From Pseudeuparius sepicola (Eukaryota; Arthropoda; Insecta; Coleoptera; Anthribidae), in assembly GCA_963920635.1 (NCBI GenBank), contig OY987308.1, forward strand, positions 9,056,225 through 9,120,224: a stretch of DNA of 64,000 nucleotides, given 5' to 3'. Below, piece by piece: positions 46,618 through 60,652 of this stretch. A model generated the notes under the pieces. That model was given only the letters and a program-made list of their open reading frames with translations, made no database searches and was not told the origin of the DNA. The position numbers and the translations under genes were made by a program. Numbering within the stretch: position 1 is the stretch's first letter; every line of letters begins with the position of its first letter.

Positions 46618-48113
46618 AGACTAAAGAACTAATGTTCCTTTTTTGCGATAGCTACAACAAAATTTCATTATGAACGGTTTTTCTTAGTTTCTAAATCTCT
46701 ACTTTTTTCGATACTATTTTACAGAAATCGTAAGCTGCCGCACAATACTGCAATGATTTTGAACAATTTTGTCTCCGTGATTTATTAGATCTCCTTTTGG
46801 TAAAAGAAGACTAAAGTTGAACCGGAACAAAAAACATGTCCAGTTGAAAGTCTTAGAGGTTTTCGTGTATCTACTGTGATTTTCTAATTTTTCGACATTA
46901 AACTGTTATAAATTATCAAAAAACAATCAGTGTTTAATTTCTCAGACATTTCAAGTATCTATTGTGGTTTCGTAATTTTTTGAGACCATTTCAGTTTAAA
47001 GAAGTAAAACTTGTGAAAATTTGAACAAATTTGATTCACGTGTTCAACTTTTTATAAAAGGAGACTAGTGAAACAGCTACAACAAAATTTCATTATGAAA
47101 CTTTTTTCTGGATGGAAAACTATTAGTTTCTAAATGTCTAATTTTTTCGATACTATTTTATCGTAAACGTAAGCTACCGTACAATACTGCAAATATTTTG
47201 AACAATTTTGTTTCCGTCATTTATTTAGATCTCTTTTTGGTAATAGAAGACTTAAGTTGCCCCAAATCAAAAAACAAGCCTGTTGACAATCTTAGAGGTT
47301 TTCGTGTATCTACTGTGATTTTGTAATTTTTCGACATTTAAACTAGTAGAATGTTATAAATTATCAAAAATCAATCACTGTTGAAAATCTCAGACATTAC
47401 GAGGACCTATTGTGGTTTTGTAATTTCTCAATACTATTTCAGTTTAAAGTAGTAAAAAGTGATTAACAATAGTTCTTCAAAATAAAATCGTAAGCTCTGG
47501 AGCTAAACTTGTGAGATTAGAAAAATTTTGATTCCCGTGATCTCCTTTTCATAAAAGGAGACTAATGTTTTTTTTTTGTGACAGCTGCAACGAAAGTTTA
47601 TTATGAAAGGTTTTTCTGGTTGGAAAAGTCCTAGTTTCTGAATTCCTAATTTCTTCGATACTACTTTACTAGTAAATGTACAAAACTGCAAATTTTTTAA
47701 CAATATTGATTCCGTGGTTTATTTAGACCTCCTTTTGGTAAAACCAGACTAAAGTTGCCCCGAATAAAAAAAACGTGCCCTGTTGACAGTCTTAGTGGCT
47801 CGCTTAGAGGTTTTCGTGTATCTACTGTGATTTAAACTAGTAAAATGTTATAATATCAAAAAACAATCACTGTTGAAATTCTCAGACATTTCGAATACCT
47901 AAAATGTTACTATTAATAGTTTTTCAGAATAAAATCGTATGCTCCAGAGCAAACCTTGTGAGATTTTGAACAATTTTGATTCCCGTGATCTCCTTTTCAT
48001 AAAAGAAGACTAAAGAACTAATGTTCTTTTTTTGTGACAGCTACAACAAAATTTCATAAACCTTGTGAGATTTTGAACAATTTTGATTCCCGTGATCTCC
48101 TCTTCATAAACGA
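46618..48113. repeat. Unit 37: L (1496 bp)
   Basis: Canonical order with GAACCGGAAC in B1 and a private TTTGAGACCATTTCAG near 46980. The A3 T run is 10 long, which opens a chance reverse-strand frame at 47503-47703. Confidence 0.93.
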
Positions 48114-49047
48114 AGACTAAAGAACTAATGTTCCTTTTTTGCGATAGCTACAACAAAATTTCATTATGAACGGTTTTTCTTAGTTTCTAAATCTCTACTT
48201 TTTTCGATACTATTTTACAGAAATCGTAAGCTGCCGCACAATACTGCAATGATTTTGAACAATTTTGTCTCCGTGATTTATTAGATCTCCTTTTGGTAAA
48301 AGAAGACTAAAGTTGCCCCGAATCAAAAAACATGTCCAGGTTTTCTTGTACATTTCGAGGACCTATTGTGTTTTAAAGTTTAAAGTAGTAAAAGTGATAA
48401 CAAAAGTTCTTCAGAATAAAATCGTAAGCTCTGGAGCTCAACTTGTGAGATTAGAGAAATTTTGATTCCCGTGATCTCCTTTTCATAAAAGGAGACTAAT
48501 GTTTTTTTTTGTGACGGCTGCAACGAAAGTTTATTATGAAAGGTTTTTCTGGTTGGAAAAGTCCTAGTTTCTGAATTCCTAATTTCTTCGATACTACTTT
48601 ACTAGTAAATGTACAAAACTGCAAATTTTTTAACAATATCGATTCCGTGGTTTATTTAGACCTCCTTTTGGTAAAACCAGACTAAAGTTGCCCCGAATAA
48701 AAAAAAACGTGCCCTGTTGACAGTCTTAGTGGCTCGCTTAGAGGTTTCCGTGTATCTACTGTGATTTAAACTAGTAAAATGTTATAATATCAAAAAACAA
48801 TCACTGTTGAAATTCTCAGACATTTCGAATACCTAAAATGTTACTATTAATAGTTTTTCAGAATAAAATCGTATGCTCCAGAGCAAACCTTGTGAGATTT
48901 TGAACAATTTTGATTCCCGTGATCTCCTTTTCATAAAAGAAGACTAAAGAACTAATGTTCTTTTTTTGTGACAGCTACAACAAAATTTCATAAACCTTGT
49001 GAGATTTTGAACAATTTTGATTCCCGTGATCTCCTTTTCATAAAGGA
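48114..49047. repeat. Unit 38: S, right-domain type (934 bp)
   Basis: Right-domain S markers. A3 has GTGACGGCTG at 48511-48520, as in unit 47. Confidence 0.93.
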
Positions 49048-51485
49048 AGACTAAAGAACTAATGTTCCTTTTTTGCGATAGCTACAACAAAATTTCATTA
49101 TGAACGGTTTTTCTTAGTTTCTAAATCTCTACTTTTTTCGATACTATTTTACAGAAATCGTAAGCTGCCGCACAATACTGCAATGATTTTGAACAATTTT
49201 GTCTCCGTGATTTATTAGATCTCCTTTTGGTAAAAGAAGACTAAAGTTGAACCGGAACAAAAAACATGTCCAGTTGAAAGTCTTAGAGGTTTTCGTGTAT
49301 CTACTGTGATTTTCTAATTTTTCGACATTAAACTGTTATAAATTATCAAAAAACAATCAGTGTTTAATTTCTCAGACATTTCAAGTATCTATTGTGGTTT
49401 CGTAATTTTTTGATACCATTTCAGTTTAAAGAAGTAAAACTTGTGAAAATTTGAACAAATTTGATTCACGTGTTCAACTTTTTATAAAAGGAGACTAGTG
49501 AAACAGCTACAACAAAATTTCATTATGAAACTTTTTTCTGGATGGAAAACTATTAGTTTCTAAATGTCTAATTTTTTCGATACTATTTTATCGTAAACGT
49601 AAGCTACCGTACAATACTGCAAATATTTTGAACAATTTTGTTTCCGTCATTTATTTAGATCTCTTTTTGGTAATAGAAGACTTAAGTTGCCCCAAATCAA
49701 AAAACAAGCCTGTTGACAATCTTAGAGGTTTTCGTGTATCTACTGTGATTTTGTAATTTTTCGACATTTAAACTAGTAGAATGTTATAAATTATCAAAAA
49801 TCAATCACTGTTGAAAATCTCAGACATTACGAGGACCTATTGTGGTTTTGTAATTTCTCAATACTATTTCAGTTTAAAGTAGTAAAAAGTGATTAACAAA
49901 AGTTCTTCAAAATAAAATCGTAAGCTCTGGAGCTAAACTTGTGAGATTAGAAAAATTTTGATTCCCGTGATCTCCTTTTCATAAAAGGAGACTAATGTTT
50001 TTTTTTGTGACAGCTGCAACGAAAGTTTATTATGAAAGGTTTTTCTGATTGGAAAAGTCCTAGTTTCTGAATTCCTAATTTCTTCGATACTACTTTACTA
50101 GTAAATGTACAAAACTGCAAATTTTTTAACAATATTGATTCCGTGGTTTATTTAGACCTCCTTTTGGTAAAACCAGACTAAAGTTGCCCCGAATAAAAAA
50201 AAACGTGCCCTGTTGACAGTCTTAGTGGCTCGCTTAGAGGTTTTCGTGTATCTACTGTGATTTAAACTAGTAAAATGTTATTATAATATCAAAAAACAAT
50301 CACTGTTGAAATTCTCAGACATTTCAAGTATCTATTGTGGTTTCGTAATTTTTTGATACTATTTCAGTTTAAAGAAGTAAAACTTGTGAAAATTTGAACA
50401 AATTTGATTCACGTGTTCAACTTTTTATAAAAGGAGACTAGTGAAACAGCTACAACAAAATTTCATTATGAAACTTTTTTCTGGATGGAAAACTATTAGT
50501 TTCTAAATGTCTAATTTTTTCGATACTATTTTATCGTAAACGTAAGCTACCGTACAATACTGCAAATATTTTGAACAATTTTGTTTCCGTCATTTATTTA
50601 GATCTCTTTTTGGTAATAGAAGACTTAAGTTGCCCCAAATCAAAAAACAAGCCTGTTGACAATCTTAGAGGTTTTCGTGTATCTACTGTGATTTTGTAAT
50701 TTTTCGACATTTAAACTAGTAGAATGTTATAAATTATCAAAAATCAATCACTGTTGAAAATCTCAGACATTACGAGGACCTATTGTGGTTTTGTAATTTC
50801 TCAATACTATTTCAGTTTAAAGTAGTAAAAAGTGATTAACAAAAGTTCTTCAAAATAAAATCGTAAGCTCTGGAGCTAAACTTGTGAGATTAGAAAAATT
50901 TTGATTCCCGTGATCTCCTTTTCATAAAAGGAGACTAATGTTTTTTTTTGTGACAGCTGCAACGAAATTTTATTATGAAAGGTTTTTCTGGTTGGAAAAG
51001 TCCTAGTTTCTGAATTCCTAATTTCTTCGATACTACTTTACTAGTAAATGTACAAAACTGCAAATTTTTTAACAATATTGATTCCGTGGTTTATTTAGAC
51101 CTCCTTTTGGTAAAACCAGACTAAAGTTGCCCCGAATAAAAAAAACGTGCCCTGTTGACAGTCTTAGTGGCTCGCTTAGAGGTTTTCGTGTATCTACTGT
51201 GATTTAAACTAGTAAAATGTTATAATATCAAAAAACAATCACTGTTGAAATTCTCAGACATTTCGAATACCTAAAATGTTACTATTAATAGTTTTTCAGA
51301 ATAAAATCGTATGCTCCAGAGCAAACCTTGTGAGATTTTGAACAATTTTGATTCCCGTGATCTCCTTTTCATAAAAGAAGACTAAAGAACTAATGTTCTT
51401 TTTTTGTGACAGCTACAACAAAATTTCATAAACCTTGTGAGATTTTGAACAATTTTGATTCCCGTGATCTCCTCTTCATAAACGA
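49048..51485. repeat. Unit 39: XL (2438 bp)
   Basis: XL block order. A 3 bp insertion near 50280 (ATGTTATTATAATATC) explains its extra length. Second A3 has a private ACGAAATTTTATT near 50963. Confidence 0.92.
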
Positions 51486-52980
51486 AGACTAAAGAACTAA
51501 TGTTCCTTTTTTGCGATAGCTACAACAAAATTTCATTATGAACGGTTTTTCTTAGTTTCTAAATCTCTACTTTTTTCGATACTATTTTACAGAAATCGTA
51601 AGCTGCCGCACAATACTGCAATGATTTTGAACAATTTTGTCTCCGTGATTTATTAGATCTCCTTTTGGTAAAAGAAGACTAAAGTTGAACCGGAACAAAA
51701 AACATGTCCAGTTGAAAGTCTTAGAGGTTTTCGTGTATCTACTGTGATTTTCTAATTTTTCGACATTAAACTGTTATAAATTATCAAAAAACAATCAGTG
51801 TTTAATTTCTCAGACATTTCAAGTATCTATTGTGGTTTCGTAATTTTTTGATACCATTTCAGTTTAAAGAAGTAAAACTTGTGAAAATTTGAACAAATTT
51901 GATTCACGTGTTCAACTTTTTATAAAAGGAGACTAGTGAAGCAGCTACAACAAAATTTCATTATGAAACTTTTTTCTGGATGGAAAACTATTAGTTTCTA
52001 AATGTCTAATTTTTTCGATACTATTTTATCGTAAACGTAAGCTACCGTACAATACTGCAAATATTTTGAACAATTTTGTTTCCGTCATTTATTTAGATCT
52101 CTTTTTGGTAATAGAAGACTTAAGTTGCCCCAAATCAAAAAACAAGCCTGTTGACAATCTTAGAGGTTTTCGTGTATCTACTGTGATTTTGTAATTTTTC
52201 GACATTTAAACTAGTAGAATGTTATAAATTATCAAAAATCAATCACTGTTGAAAATCTCAGACATTACGAGGACCTATTGTGGTTTTGTAATTTCTCAAT
52301 ACTATTTCAGTTTAAAGTAGTAAAAAGTGATTAACAAAAGTTCTTCAAAATAAAATCGTAAGCTCTGGAGCTAAACTTGTGAGATTAGAAAAATTTTGAT
52401 TCCCGTGATCTCCTTTTCATAAAAGGAGACTAATGTTTTTTTTTGTGACAGCTGCAACGAAAGTTTATTATGAAAGGTTTTTCTGGTTGGAAAAGTCCTA
52501 GTTTCTGAATTCCTAATTTCTTCGATACTACTTTACTAGTAAATGTACAAAACTGCAAATTTTTTAACAATATTGATTCCGTGGTTTATTTAGACCTCCT
52601 TTTGGTAAAACCAGACTAAAGTTGCCCCGAATAAAAAAAACGTGCCCTGTTGACAGTCTTAGTGGCTCGCTTAGAGGTTTTCGTGTACCTACTGTGATTT
52701 AAACTAGTAAAATGTTATAATATCAAAAAACAATCACTGTTGAAATTCTCAGACATTTCGAATACCTAAAATGTTACTATTAATAGTTTTTCAGAATAAA
52801 ATCGTATGCTCCAGAGCAAACCTTGTGAGATTTTGAACAATTTTGATTCCCGTGATCTCCTTTTCATAAAAGAAGACTAAAGAACTAATGTTCTTTTTTT
52901 GTGACAGCTACAACAAAATTTCATAAACCTTGTGAGATTTTGAACAATTTTGATTCCCGTGATCTCCTCTTCATAAACGA
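51486..52980. repeat. Unit 40: L (1495 bp)
   Basis: Canonical order with GAACCGGAAC, GTGTACCTACTG and a CTCCTCTTCATAAACG end. Private GTGAAGCAGCTAC in A2. Duplicate of unit 33. Confidence 0.93.
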
Positions 52981-53914
52981 AGACTAAAGAACTAATGTTC
53001 CTTTTTTGCGATAGCTACAACAAAATTTCATTATGAACGGTTTTTCTTAGTTTCTAAATCTCTACTTTTTTCGATACTATTTTACAGAAATCGTAAGCTG
53101 CCGCACAATACTGCAATGATTTTGAACAATTTTGTCTCCGTGATTTATTAGATCTCCTTTTGGTAAAAGAAGACTAAAGTTGCCCCGAATCAAAAAACAT
53201 GTCCAGGTTTTCTTGTACATTTCGAGGACCTATTGTGTTTTAAAGTTTAAAGTAGTAAAAGTGATAACAAAAGTTCTTCAGAATAAAATCGTAAGCTCTG
53301 GAGCTCAACTTGTGAGATTAGAGAAATTTTGATTCCCGTGATCTCCTTTTCATAAAAGGAGACTAATGTTTTTTTTTGTGACAGCTGCAACGAAAGTTTA
53401 TTATGAAAGGTTTTTCTGGTTGGAAAAGTCCTAGTTTCTGAATTCCTAATTTCTTCGATACTACTTTACTAGTAAATGTACAAAACTGCAAATTTTTTAA
53501 CAATATCGATTCCGTGGTTTATTTAGACCTCCTTTTGGTAAAACCAGACTAAAGTTGCTCCGAATAAAAAAAAACGTGCCCTGTTGACAGTCTTAGTGGC
53601 TCGCTTAGAGGTTTCCGTGTATCTACTGTGATTTAAACTAGTAAAATGTTATAATATCAAAAAACAATCACTGTTGAAATTCTCAGACATTTCGAATACC
53701 TAAAATGTTACTATTAATAGTTTTTCAGAATAAAATCGTATGCTCCAGAGCAAACCTTGTGAGATTTTGAACAATTTTGATTCCCGTGATCTCCTTTTCA
53801 TAAAAGAAGACTAAAGAACTAATGTTCTTTTTTTGTGACAGCTACAACAAAATTTCATAAACCTTGTGAGATTTTGAACAATTTTGATTCCCGTGATCTC
53901 CTTTTCATAAAGGA
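52981..53914. repeat. Unit 41: S, right-domain type (934 bp)
   Basis: Right-domain S markers plus GTTGCTCCGAAT. Duplicate of unit 34. Confidence 0.93.
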
Positions 53915-56349
53915 AGACTAAAGAACTAATGTTCCTTTTTTGCGATAGCTACAACAAAATTTCATTATGAACGGTTTTTCTTAGTTTCTAAATCTCTACT
54001 TTTTTCGATACTATTTTACAGAAATCGTAAGCTGCCGCACAATACTGCAATGATTTTGAACAATTTTGTCTCCGTGATTTATTAGATCTCCTTTTGGTAA
54101 AAGAAGACTAAAGTTGAACCGGAACAAAAAACATGTCCAGTTGAAAGTCTTAGAGGTTTTCGTGTATCTACTGTGATTTTCTAATTTTTCGACATTAAAC
54201 TGTTATAAATTATCAAAAAACAATCAGTGTTTAATTTCTCAGACATTTCAAGTATCTATTGTGGTTTCGTAATTTTTTGATACCATTTCAGTTTAAAGAA
54301 GTAAAACTTGTGAAAATTTGAACAAATTTGATTCACGTGTTCAACTTTTTATAAAAGGAGACTAGTGAAACAGCTACAACAAAATTTCATTATGAAACTT
54401 TTTTCTGGATGGAAAACTATTAGTTTCTAAATGTCTAATTTTTTCGATACTATTTTATCGTAAACGTAAGCTACCGTACAATACTGCAAATATTTTGAAC
54501 AATTTTGTTTCCGTCATTTATTTAGATCTCTTTTTGGTAATAGAAGACTTAAGTTGCCCCAAATCAAAAAACAAGCCTGTTGACAATCTTAGAGGTTTTC
54601 GTGTATCTACTGTGATTTTGTAATTTTTCGACATTTAAACTAGTAGAATGTTATAAATTATCAAAAATCAATCACTGTTGAAAATCTCAGACATTACGAG
54701 GACCTATTGTGGTTTTGTAATTTCTCAATACTATTTCAGTTTAAAGTAGTAAAAAGTGATTAACAAAAGTTCTTCAAAATAAAATCGTAAGCTCTGGAGC
54801 TAAACTTGTGAGATTAGAAAAATTTTGATTCCCGTGATCTCCTTTTCATAAAAGGAGACTAATGTTTTTTTTTGTGACAGCTGCAACGAAAGTTTATTAT
54901 GAAAGGTTTTTCTGATTGGAAAAGTCCTAGTTTCTGAATTCCTAATTTCTTCGATACTACTTTACTAGTAAATGTACAAAACTGCAAATTTTTTAACAAT
55001 ATTGATTCCGTGGTTTATTTAGACCTCCTTTTGGTAAAACCAGACTAAAGTTGCCCCGAATAAAAAAAAACGTGCCCTGTTGACAGTCTTAGTGGCTCGC
55101 TTAGAGGTTTTCGTGTATCTACTGTGATTTAAACTAGTAAAATGTTATAATATCAAAAAACAATCACTGTTGAAATTCTCAGACATTTCAAGTATCTATT
55201 GTGGTTTCGTAATTTTTTGATACTATTTCAGTTTAAAGAAGTAAAACTTGTGAAAATTTGAACAAATTTGATTCACGTGTTCAACTTTTTATAAAAGGAG
55301 ACTAGTGAAACAGCTACAACAAAATTTCATTATGAAACTTTTTTCTGGATGGAAAACTATTAGTTTCTAAATGTCTAATTTTTTCGATACTATTTTATCG
55401 TAAACGTAAGCTACCGTACAATACTGCAAATATTTTGAACAATTTTGTTTCCGTCATTTATTTAGATCTCTTTTTGGTAATAGAAGACTTAAGTTGCCCC
55501 AAATCAAAAAACAAGCCTGTTGACAATCTTAGAGGTTTTCGTGTATCTACTGTGATTTTGTAATTTTTCGACATTTAAACTAGTAGAATGTTATAAATTA
55601 TCAAAAATCAATCACTGTTGAAAATCTCAGACATTACGAGGACCTATTGTGGTTTTGTAATTTCTCAATACTATTTCAGTTTAAAGTAGTAAAAAGTGAT
55701 TAACAAAAGTTCTTCAAAATAAAATCGTAAGCTCTGGAGCTAAACTTGTGAGATTAGAAAAATTTTGATTCCCGTGAACTCCTTTTCATAAAAGGAGACT
55801 AATGTTTTTTTTTGTGACAGCTGCAACGAAAGTTTATTATGAAAGGTTTTTCTGGTTGGAAAAGTCCTAGTTTCTGAATTCCTAATTTCTTCGATACTAC
55901 TTTACTAGTAAATGTACAAAACTGCAAATTTTTTAACAATATTGATTCCGTGGTTTATTTAGACCTCCTTTTGGTAAAACCAGACTAAAGTTGCCCCGAA
56001 TAAAAAAAACGTGCCCTGTTGACAGTCTTAGTGGCTCGCTTAGAGGTTTTCGTGTATCTACTGTGATTTAAACTAGTAAAATGTTATAATATCAAAAAAC
56101 AATCACTGTTGAAATTCTCAGACATTTCGAATACCTAAAATGTTACTATTAATAGTTTTTCAGAATAAAATCGTATGCTCCAGAGCAAACCTTGTGAGAT
56201 TTTGAACAATTTTGATTCCCGTGATCTCCTTTTCATAAAAGAAGACTAAAGAACTAATGTTCTTTTTTTGTGACAGCTACAACAAAATTTCATAAACCTT
56301 GTGAGATTTTGAACAATTTTGATTCCCGTGATCTCCTTTTCATAAAGGA
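53915..56349. repeat. Unit 42: XL (2435 bp)
   Basis: XL block order. The second B2 ends CCGTGAACTCC, a marker shared with units 32 and 43. Its first half matches unit 35. Confidence 0.92.
55042..55298. repeat. B3/B1 chimeric block of XL units (257 bp)
   Basis: Begins as B3 (A run, ACGTGCCCTGTTGACAG, AGTGGCTCGCTTAG, CACTGTTGAAATTCTCAG). After CAGACATTTC it continues as B1 (AAGTATCTATTGTGGTTTCG to ATAAAAGG) and is followed by A2. The switch lies in sequence common to both parents, as expected of an unequal crossover between B3 of one unit and B1 of the next. Each of the four XL units has one. Confidence 0.88.
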
Positions 56350-58784
56350 AGACTAAAGAACTAATGTTCCTTTTTTGCGATAGCTACAACAAAATTTCAT
56401 TATGAACGGTTTTTCTTAGTTTCTAAATCTCTACTTTTTTCGATACTATTTTACAGAAATCGTAAGCTGCCGCACAATACTGCAATGATTTTGAACAATT
56501 TTGTCTCCGTGATTTATTAGATCTCCTTTTGGTAAAAGAAGACTAAAGTTGAACCGGAACAAAAAACATGTCCAGTTGAAAGTCTTAGAGGTTTTCGTGT
56601 ATCTACTGTGATTTTCTAATTTTTCGACATTAAACTGTTATAAATTATCAAAAAACAATCAGTGTTTAATTTCTCAGACATTTCAAGTATCTATTGTGGT
56701 TTCGTAATTTTTTGATACTATTTCAGTTTAAAGAAGTAAAACTTGTGAAAATTTGAACAAATTTGATTCACGTGTTCAACTTTTTATAAAAGGAGACTAG
56801 TGAAACAGCTACAACAAAATTTCATTATGAAACTTTTTTCTGGATGGAAAACTATTAGTTTCTAAATGTCTAATTTTTTCGATACTATTTTATCGTAAAC
56901 GTAAGCTACCGTACAATACTGCAAATATTTTGAACAATTTTGTTTCCGTCATTTATTTAGATCTCTTTTTGGTAATAGAAGACTTAAGTTGCCCCAAATC
57001 AAAAAACAAGCCTGTTGACAATCTTAGAGGTTTTCGTGTATCTACTGTGATTTTGTAATTTTTCGACATTTAAACTAGTAGAATGTTATAAATTATCAAA
57101 AATCAATCACTGTTGAAAATCTCAGACATTACGAGGACCTATTGTGGTTTTGTAATTTCTCAATACTATTTCAGTTTAAAGTAGTAAAAAGTGATTAACA
57201 AAAGTTCTTCAAAATAAAATCGTAAGCTCTGGAGCTAAACTTGTGAGATTAGAAAAATTTTGATTCCCGTGATCTCCTTTTCATAAAAGGAGACTAATGT
57301 TTTTTTTTGTGACAGCTGCAACGAAAGTTTATTATGAAAGGTTTTTCTGATTGGAAAAGTCCTAGTTTCTGAATTCCTAATTTCTTCGATACTACTTTAC
57401 TAGTAAATGTACAAAACTGCAAATTTTTTAACAATATTGATTCCGTGGTTTATTTAGACCTCCTTTTGGTAAAACCAGACTAAAGTTGCCCCGAATAAAA
57501 AAAAACGTGCCCTGTTGACAGTCTTAGTGGCTCGCTTAGAGGTTTTCGTGTATCTACTGTGATTTAAACTAGTAAAATGTTATAATATCAAAAAACAATC
57601 ACTGTTGAAATTCTCAGACATTTCAAGTATCTATTGTGGTTTCGTAATTTTTTGATACTATTTCAGTTTAAAGAAGTAAAACTTGTGAAAATTTGAACAA
57701 ATTTGATTCACGTGTTCAACTTTTTATAAAAGGAGACTAGTGAAACAGCTACAACAAAATTTCATTATGAAACTTTTTTCTGGATGGAAAACTATTAGTT
57801 TCTAAATGTCTAATTTTTTCGATACTATTTTATCGTAAACGTAAGCTACCGTACAATACTGCAAATATTTTGAACAATTTTGTTTCCGTCATTTATTTAG
57901 ATCTCTTTTTGGTAATAGAAGACTTAAGTTGCCCCAAATCAAAAAACAAGCCTGTTGACAATCTTAGAGGTTTTCGTGTATCTACTGTGATTTTGTAATT
58001 TTTCGACATTTAAACTAGTAGAATGTTATAAATTATCAAAAATCAATCACTGTTGAAAATCTCAGACATTACGAGGACCTATTGTGGTTTTGTAATTTCT
58101 CAATACTATTTCAGTTTAAAGTAGTAAAAAGTGATTAACAAAAGTTCTTCAAAATAAAATCGTAAGCTCTGGAGCTAAACTTGTGAGATTAGAAAAATTT
58201 TGATTCCCGTGAACTCCTTTTCATAAAAGGAGACTAATGTTTTTTTTTGTGACAGCTGCAACGAAAGTTTATTATGAAAGGTTTTTCTGGTTGGAAAAGT
58301 CCTAGTTTCTGAATTCCTAATTTCTTCGATACTACTTTACTAGTAAATGTACAAAACTGCAAATTTTTTAACAATATTGATTCCGTGGTTTATTTAGACC
58401 TCCTTTTGGTAAAACCAGACTAAAGTTGCCCCGAATAAAAAAAACGTGCCCTGTTGACAGTCTTAGTGGCTCGCTTAGAGGTTTTCGTGTATCTACTGTG
58501 ATTTAAACTAGTAAAATGTTATAATATCAAAAAACAATCACTGTTGAAATTCTCAGACATTTCGAATACCTAAAATGTTACTATTAATAGTTTTTCAGAA
58601 TAAAATCGTATGCTCCAGAGCAAACCTTGTGAGATTTTGAACAATTTTGATTCCCGTGATCTCCTTTTCATAAAAGAAGACTAAAGAACTAATGTTCTTT
58701 TTTTGTGACAGCTACAACAAAATTTCATAAACCTTGTGAGATTTTGAACAATTTTGATTCCCGTGATCTCCTTTTCATAAACGA
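56350..58784. repeat. Unit 43: XL (2435 bp)
   Basis: Second of two adjacent XL units, same length as unit 42 and the same CCGTGAACTCC marker. B1 has GATACTATTTCAG where unit 42 has GATACCATTTCAG. A tandem duplication of unit 42 is the simplest reading. Confidence 0.92.
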
Positions 58785-59718
58785 AGACTAAAGAACTAAT
58801 GTTCCTTTTTTGCGATAGCTACAACAAAATTTCATTATGAACGGTTTTTCTTAGTTTCTAAATCTCTACTTTTTTCGATACTATTTTACAGAAATCGTAA
58901 GCTGCCGCACAATACTGCAATGATTTTGAACAATTTTGTCTCCGTGATTTATTAGATCTCCTTTTGGTAAAAGAAGACTAAAGTTGCCCCGAATCAAAAA
59001 ACATGTCCAGGTTTTCTTGTACATTTCGAGGACCTATTGTGTTTTAAAGTTTAAAGTAGTAAAAGTGATAACAAAAGTTCTTCAGAATAAAATCGTAAGC
59101 TCTGGAGCTCAACTTGTGAGATTAGAGAAATTTTGATTCCCGTGATCTCCTTTTCATAAAAGGAGACTAATGTTTTTTTTTGTGACAGCTGCAACGAAAG
59201 TTTATTATGAAAGGTTTTTCTGGTTGGAAAAGTCCTAGTTTCTGAATTCCTAATTTCTTCGATACTACTTTACTAGTAAATGTACAAAACTGCAAATTTT
59301 TTAACAATATCGATTCCGTGGTTTATTTAGACCTCCTTTTGGTAAAACCAGACTAAAGTTGCCCCGAATAAAAAAAAACGTGCCCTGTTGACAGTCTTAG
59401 TGGCTCGCTTAGAGGTTTCCGTGTATCTACTGTGATTTAAACTAGTAAAATGTTATAATATCAAAAAACAATCACTGTTGAAATTCTCAGACATTTCGAA
59501 TACCTAAAATGTTACTATTAATAGTTTTTCAGAATAAAATCGTATGCTCCAGAGCAAACCTTGTGAGATTTTGAACAATTTTGATTCCCGTGATCTCCTT
59601 TTCATAAAAGAAGACTAAAGAACTAATGTTCTTTTTTTGTGACAGCTACAACAAAATTTCATAAACCTTGTGAGATTTTGAACAATTTTGATTCCCGTGA
59701 TCTCCTTTTCATAAAAGA
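58785..59718. repeat. Unit 44: S, right-domain type (934 bp)
   Basis: A1-B'-A3-B3-s with ATATCGATTCC and GTTTCCGTG. First of two S units in a row. Confidence 0.93.
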
Positions 59719-60652
59719 AGACTAAAGAACTAATGTTCCTTTTTTGCGATAGCTACAACAAAGTTTCATTATGAACGGTTTTTCTTAGTTTCTAAATCTC
59801 TACTTTTTTCGATACTATTTTACAGAAATCGTAAGCTGCCGCACAATACTGCAATGATTTTGAACAATTTTGTCTCCGTGATTTATTAGATCTCCTTTTG
59901 GTAAAAGAAGACTAAAGCTGCCCCGAATCAAAAAACATGTCCAGGTTTTCTTGTACATTTCGAGGACCTATTGTGTTTTAAAGTTTAAAGTAGTAAAAGT
60001 GATAACAAAAGTTCTTCAGAATAAAATCGTAAGCTCTGGAGCTCAACTTGTGAGATTAGAGAAATTTTGATTCCCGTGATCTCCTTTTCATAAAAGGAGA
60101 CTAATGTTTTTTTTTGTGACAGCTGCAACGAAAGTTTATTATGAAAGGTTTTTCTGGTTGGAAAAGTCCTAGTTTCTGAATTCCTAATTTCTTCGATACT
60201 ACTTTACTAGTAAATGTACAAAACTGCAAATTTTTTAACAATATCGATTCCGTGGTTTATTTAGACCTCCTTTTGGTAAAACCAGACTAAAGTTGCCCCG
60301 AATAAAAAAAAACGTGCCCTGTTGACAGTCTTAGTGGCTCGCTTAGAGGTTTCCGTGTATCTACTGTGATTTAAACTAGTAAAATGTTATAATATCAAAA
60401 AACAATCACTGTTGAAATTCTCAGACATTTCGAATACCTAAAATGTTACTATTAATAGTTTTTCAGAATAAAATCGTATGCTCCAGAGCAAACCTTGTGA
60501 GATTTTGAACAATTTTGATTCCCGTGATCTCCTTTTCATAAAAGAAGACTAAAGAACTAATGTTCTTTTTTTGTGACCGCTACAACAAAATTTCATAAAC
60601 CTTGTGAGATTTTGAACAATTTTGATTCCCGTGATCTCCTTTTCATAAAGGA
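59719..60652. repeat. Unit 45: S, right-domain type (934 bp)
   Basis: Right-domain S markers, GTGACCGCTAC in s near 60573. Private AAAGTTTCATT and AAAGCTGCCCC. Partner of unit 36 at an offset of 14,035 bp. Confidence 0.93.

Larger units (their letters stand above)
45684..49966. repeat. Segmental duplication V, copy 1 (offset 14,035)
   Basis: Units 36-38 and the start of 39 (S-L-S-XL) recur as units 45-48. GTGACCGCTAC (46538 and 60573) and GTGACGGCTG (48511 and 62545) keep the spacing. One extra T in unit 37 changes the offset to 14,034. Confidence 0.83.
51486..55771. repeat. Segmental duplication IV, copy 2
   Basis: Second copy of 40,823-45,105. The right limit is set by CCGTGAACTCC near 55773, which unit 35 lacks. 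The 3 bp loss in unit 35 shifts the offset to 10,666 after 44,341. Confidence 0.82.

Noticed and set aside
47503..47703. Open frame of 66 codons on the - strand
   Set aside because: It exists only because the A3 T run is 10 long in unit 37. The partner copy in unit 46, with 9 T, does not have it. No homologous frame is kept across units.
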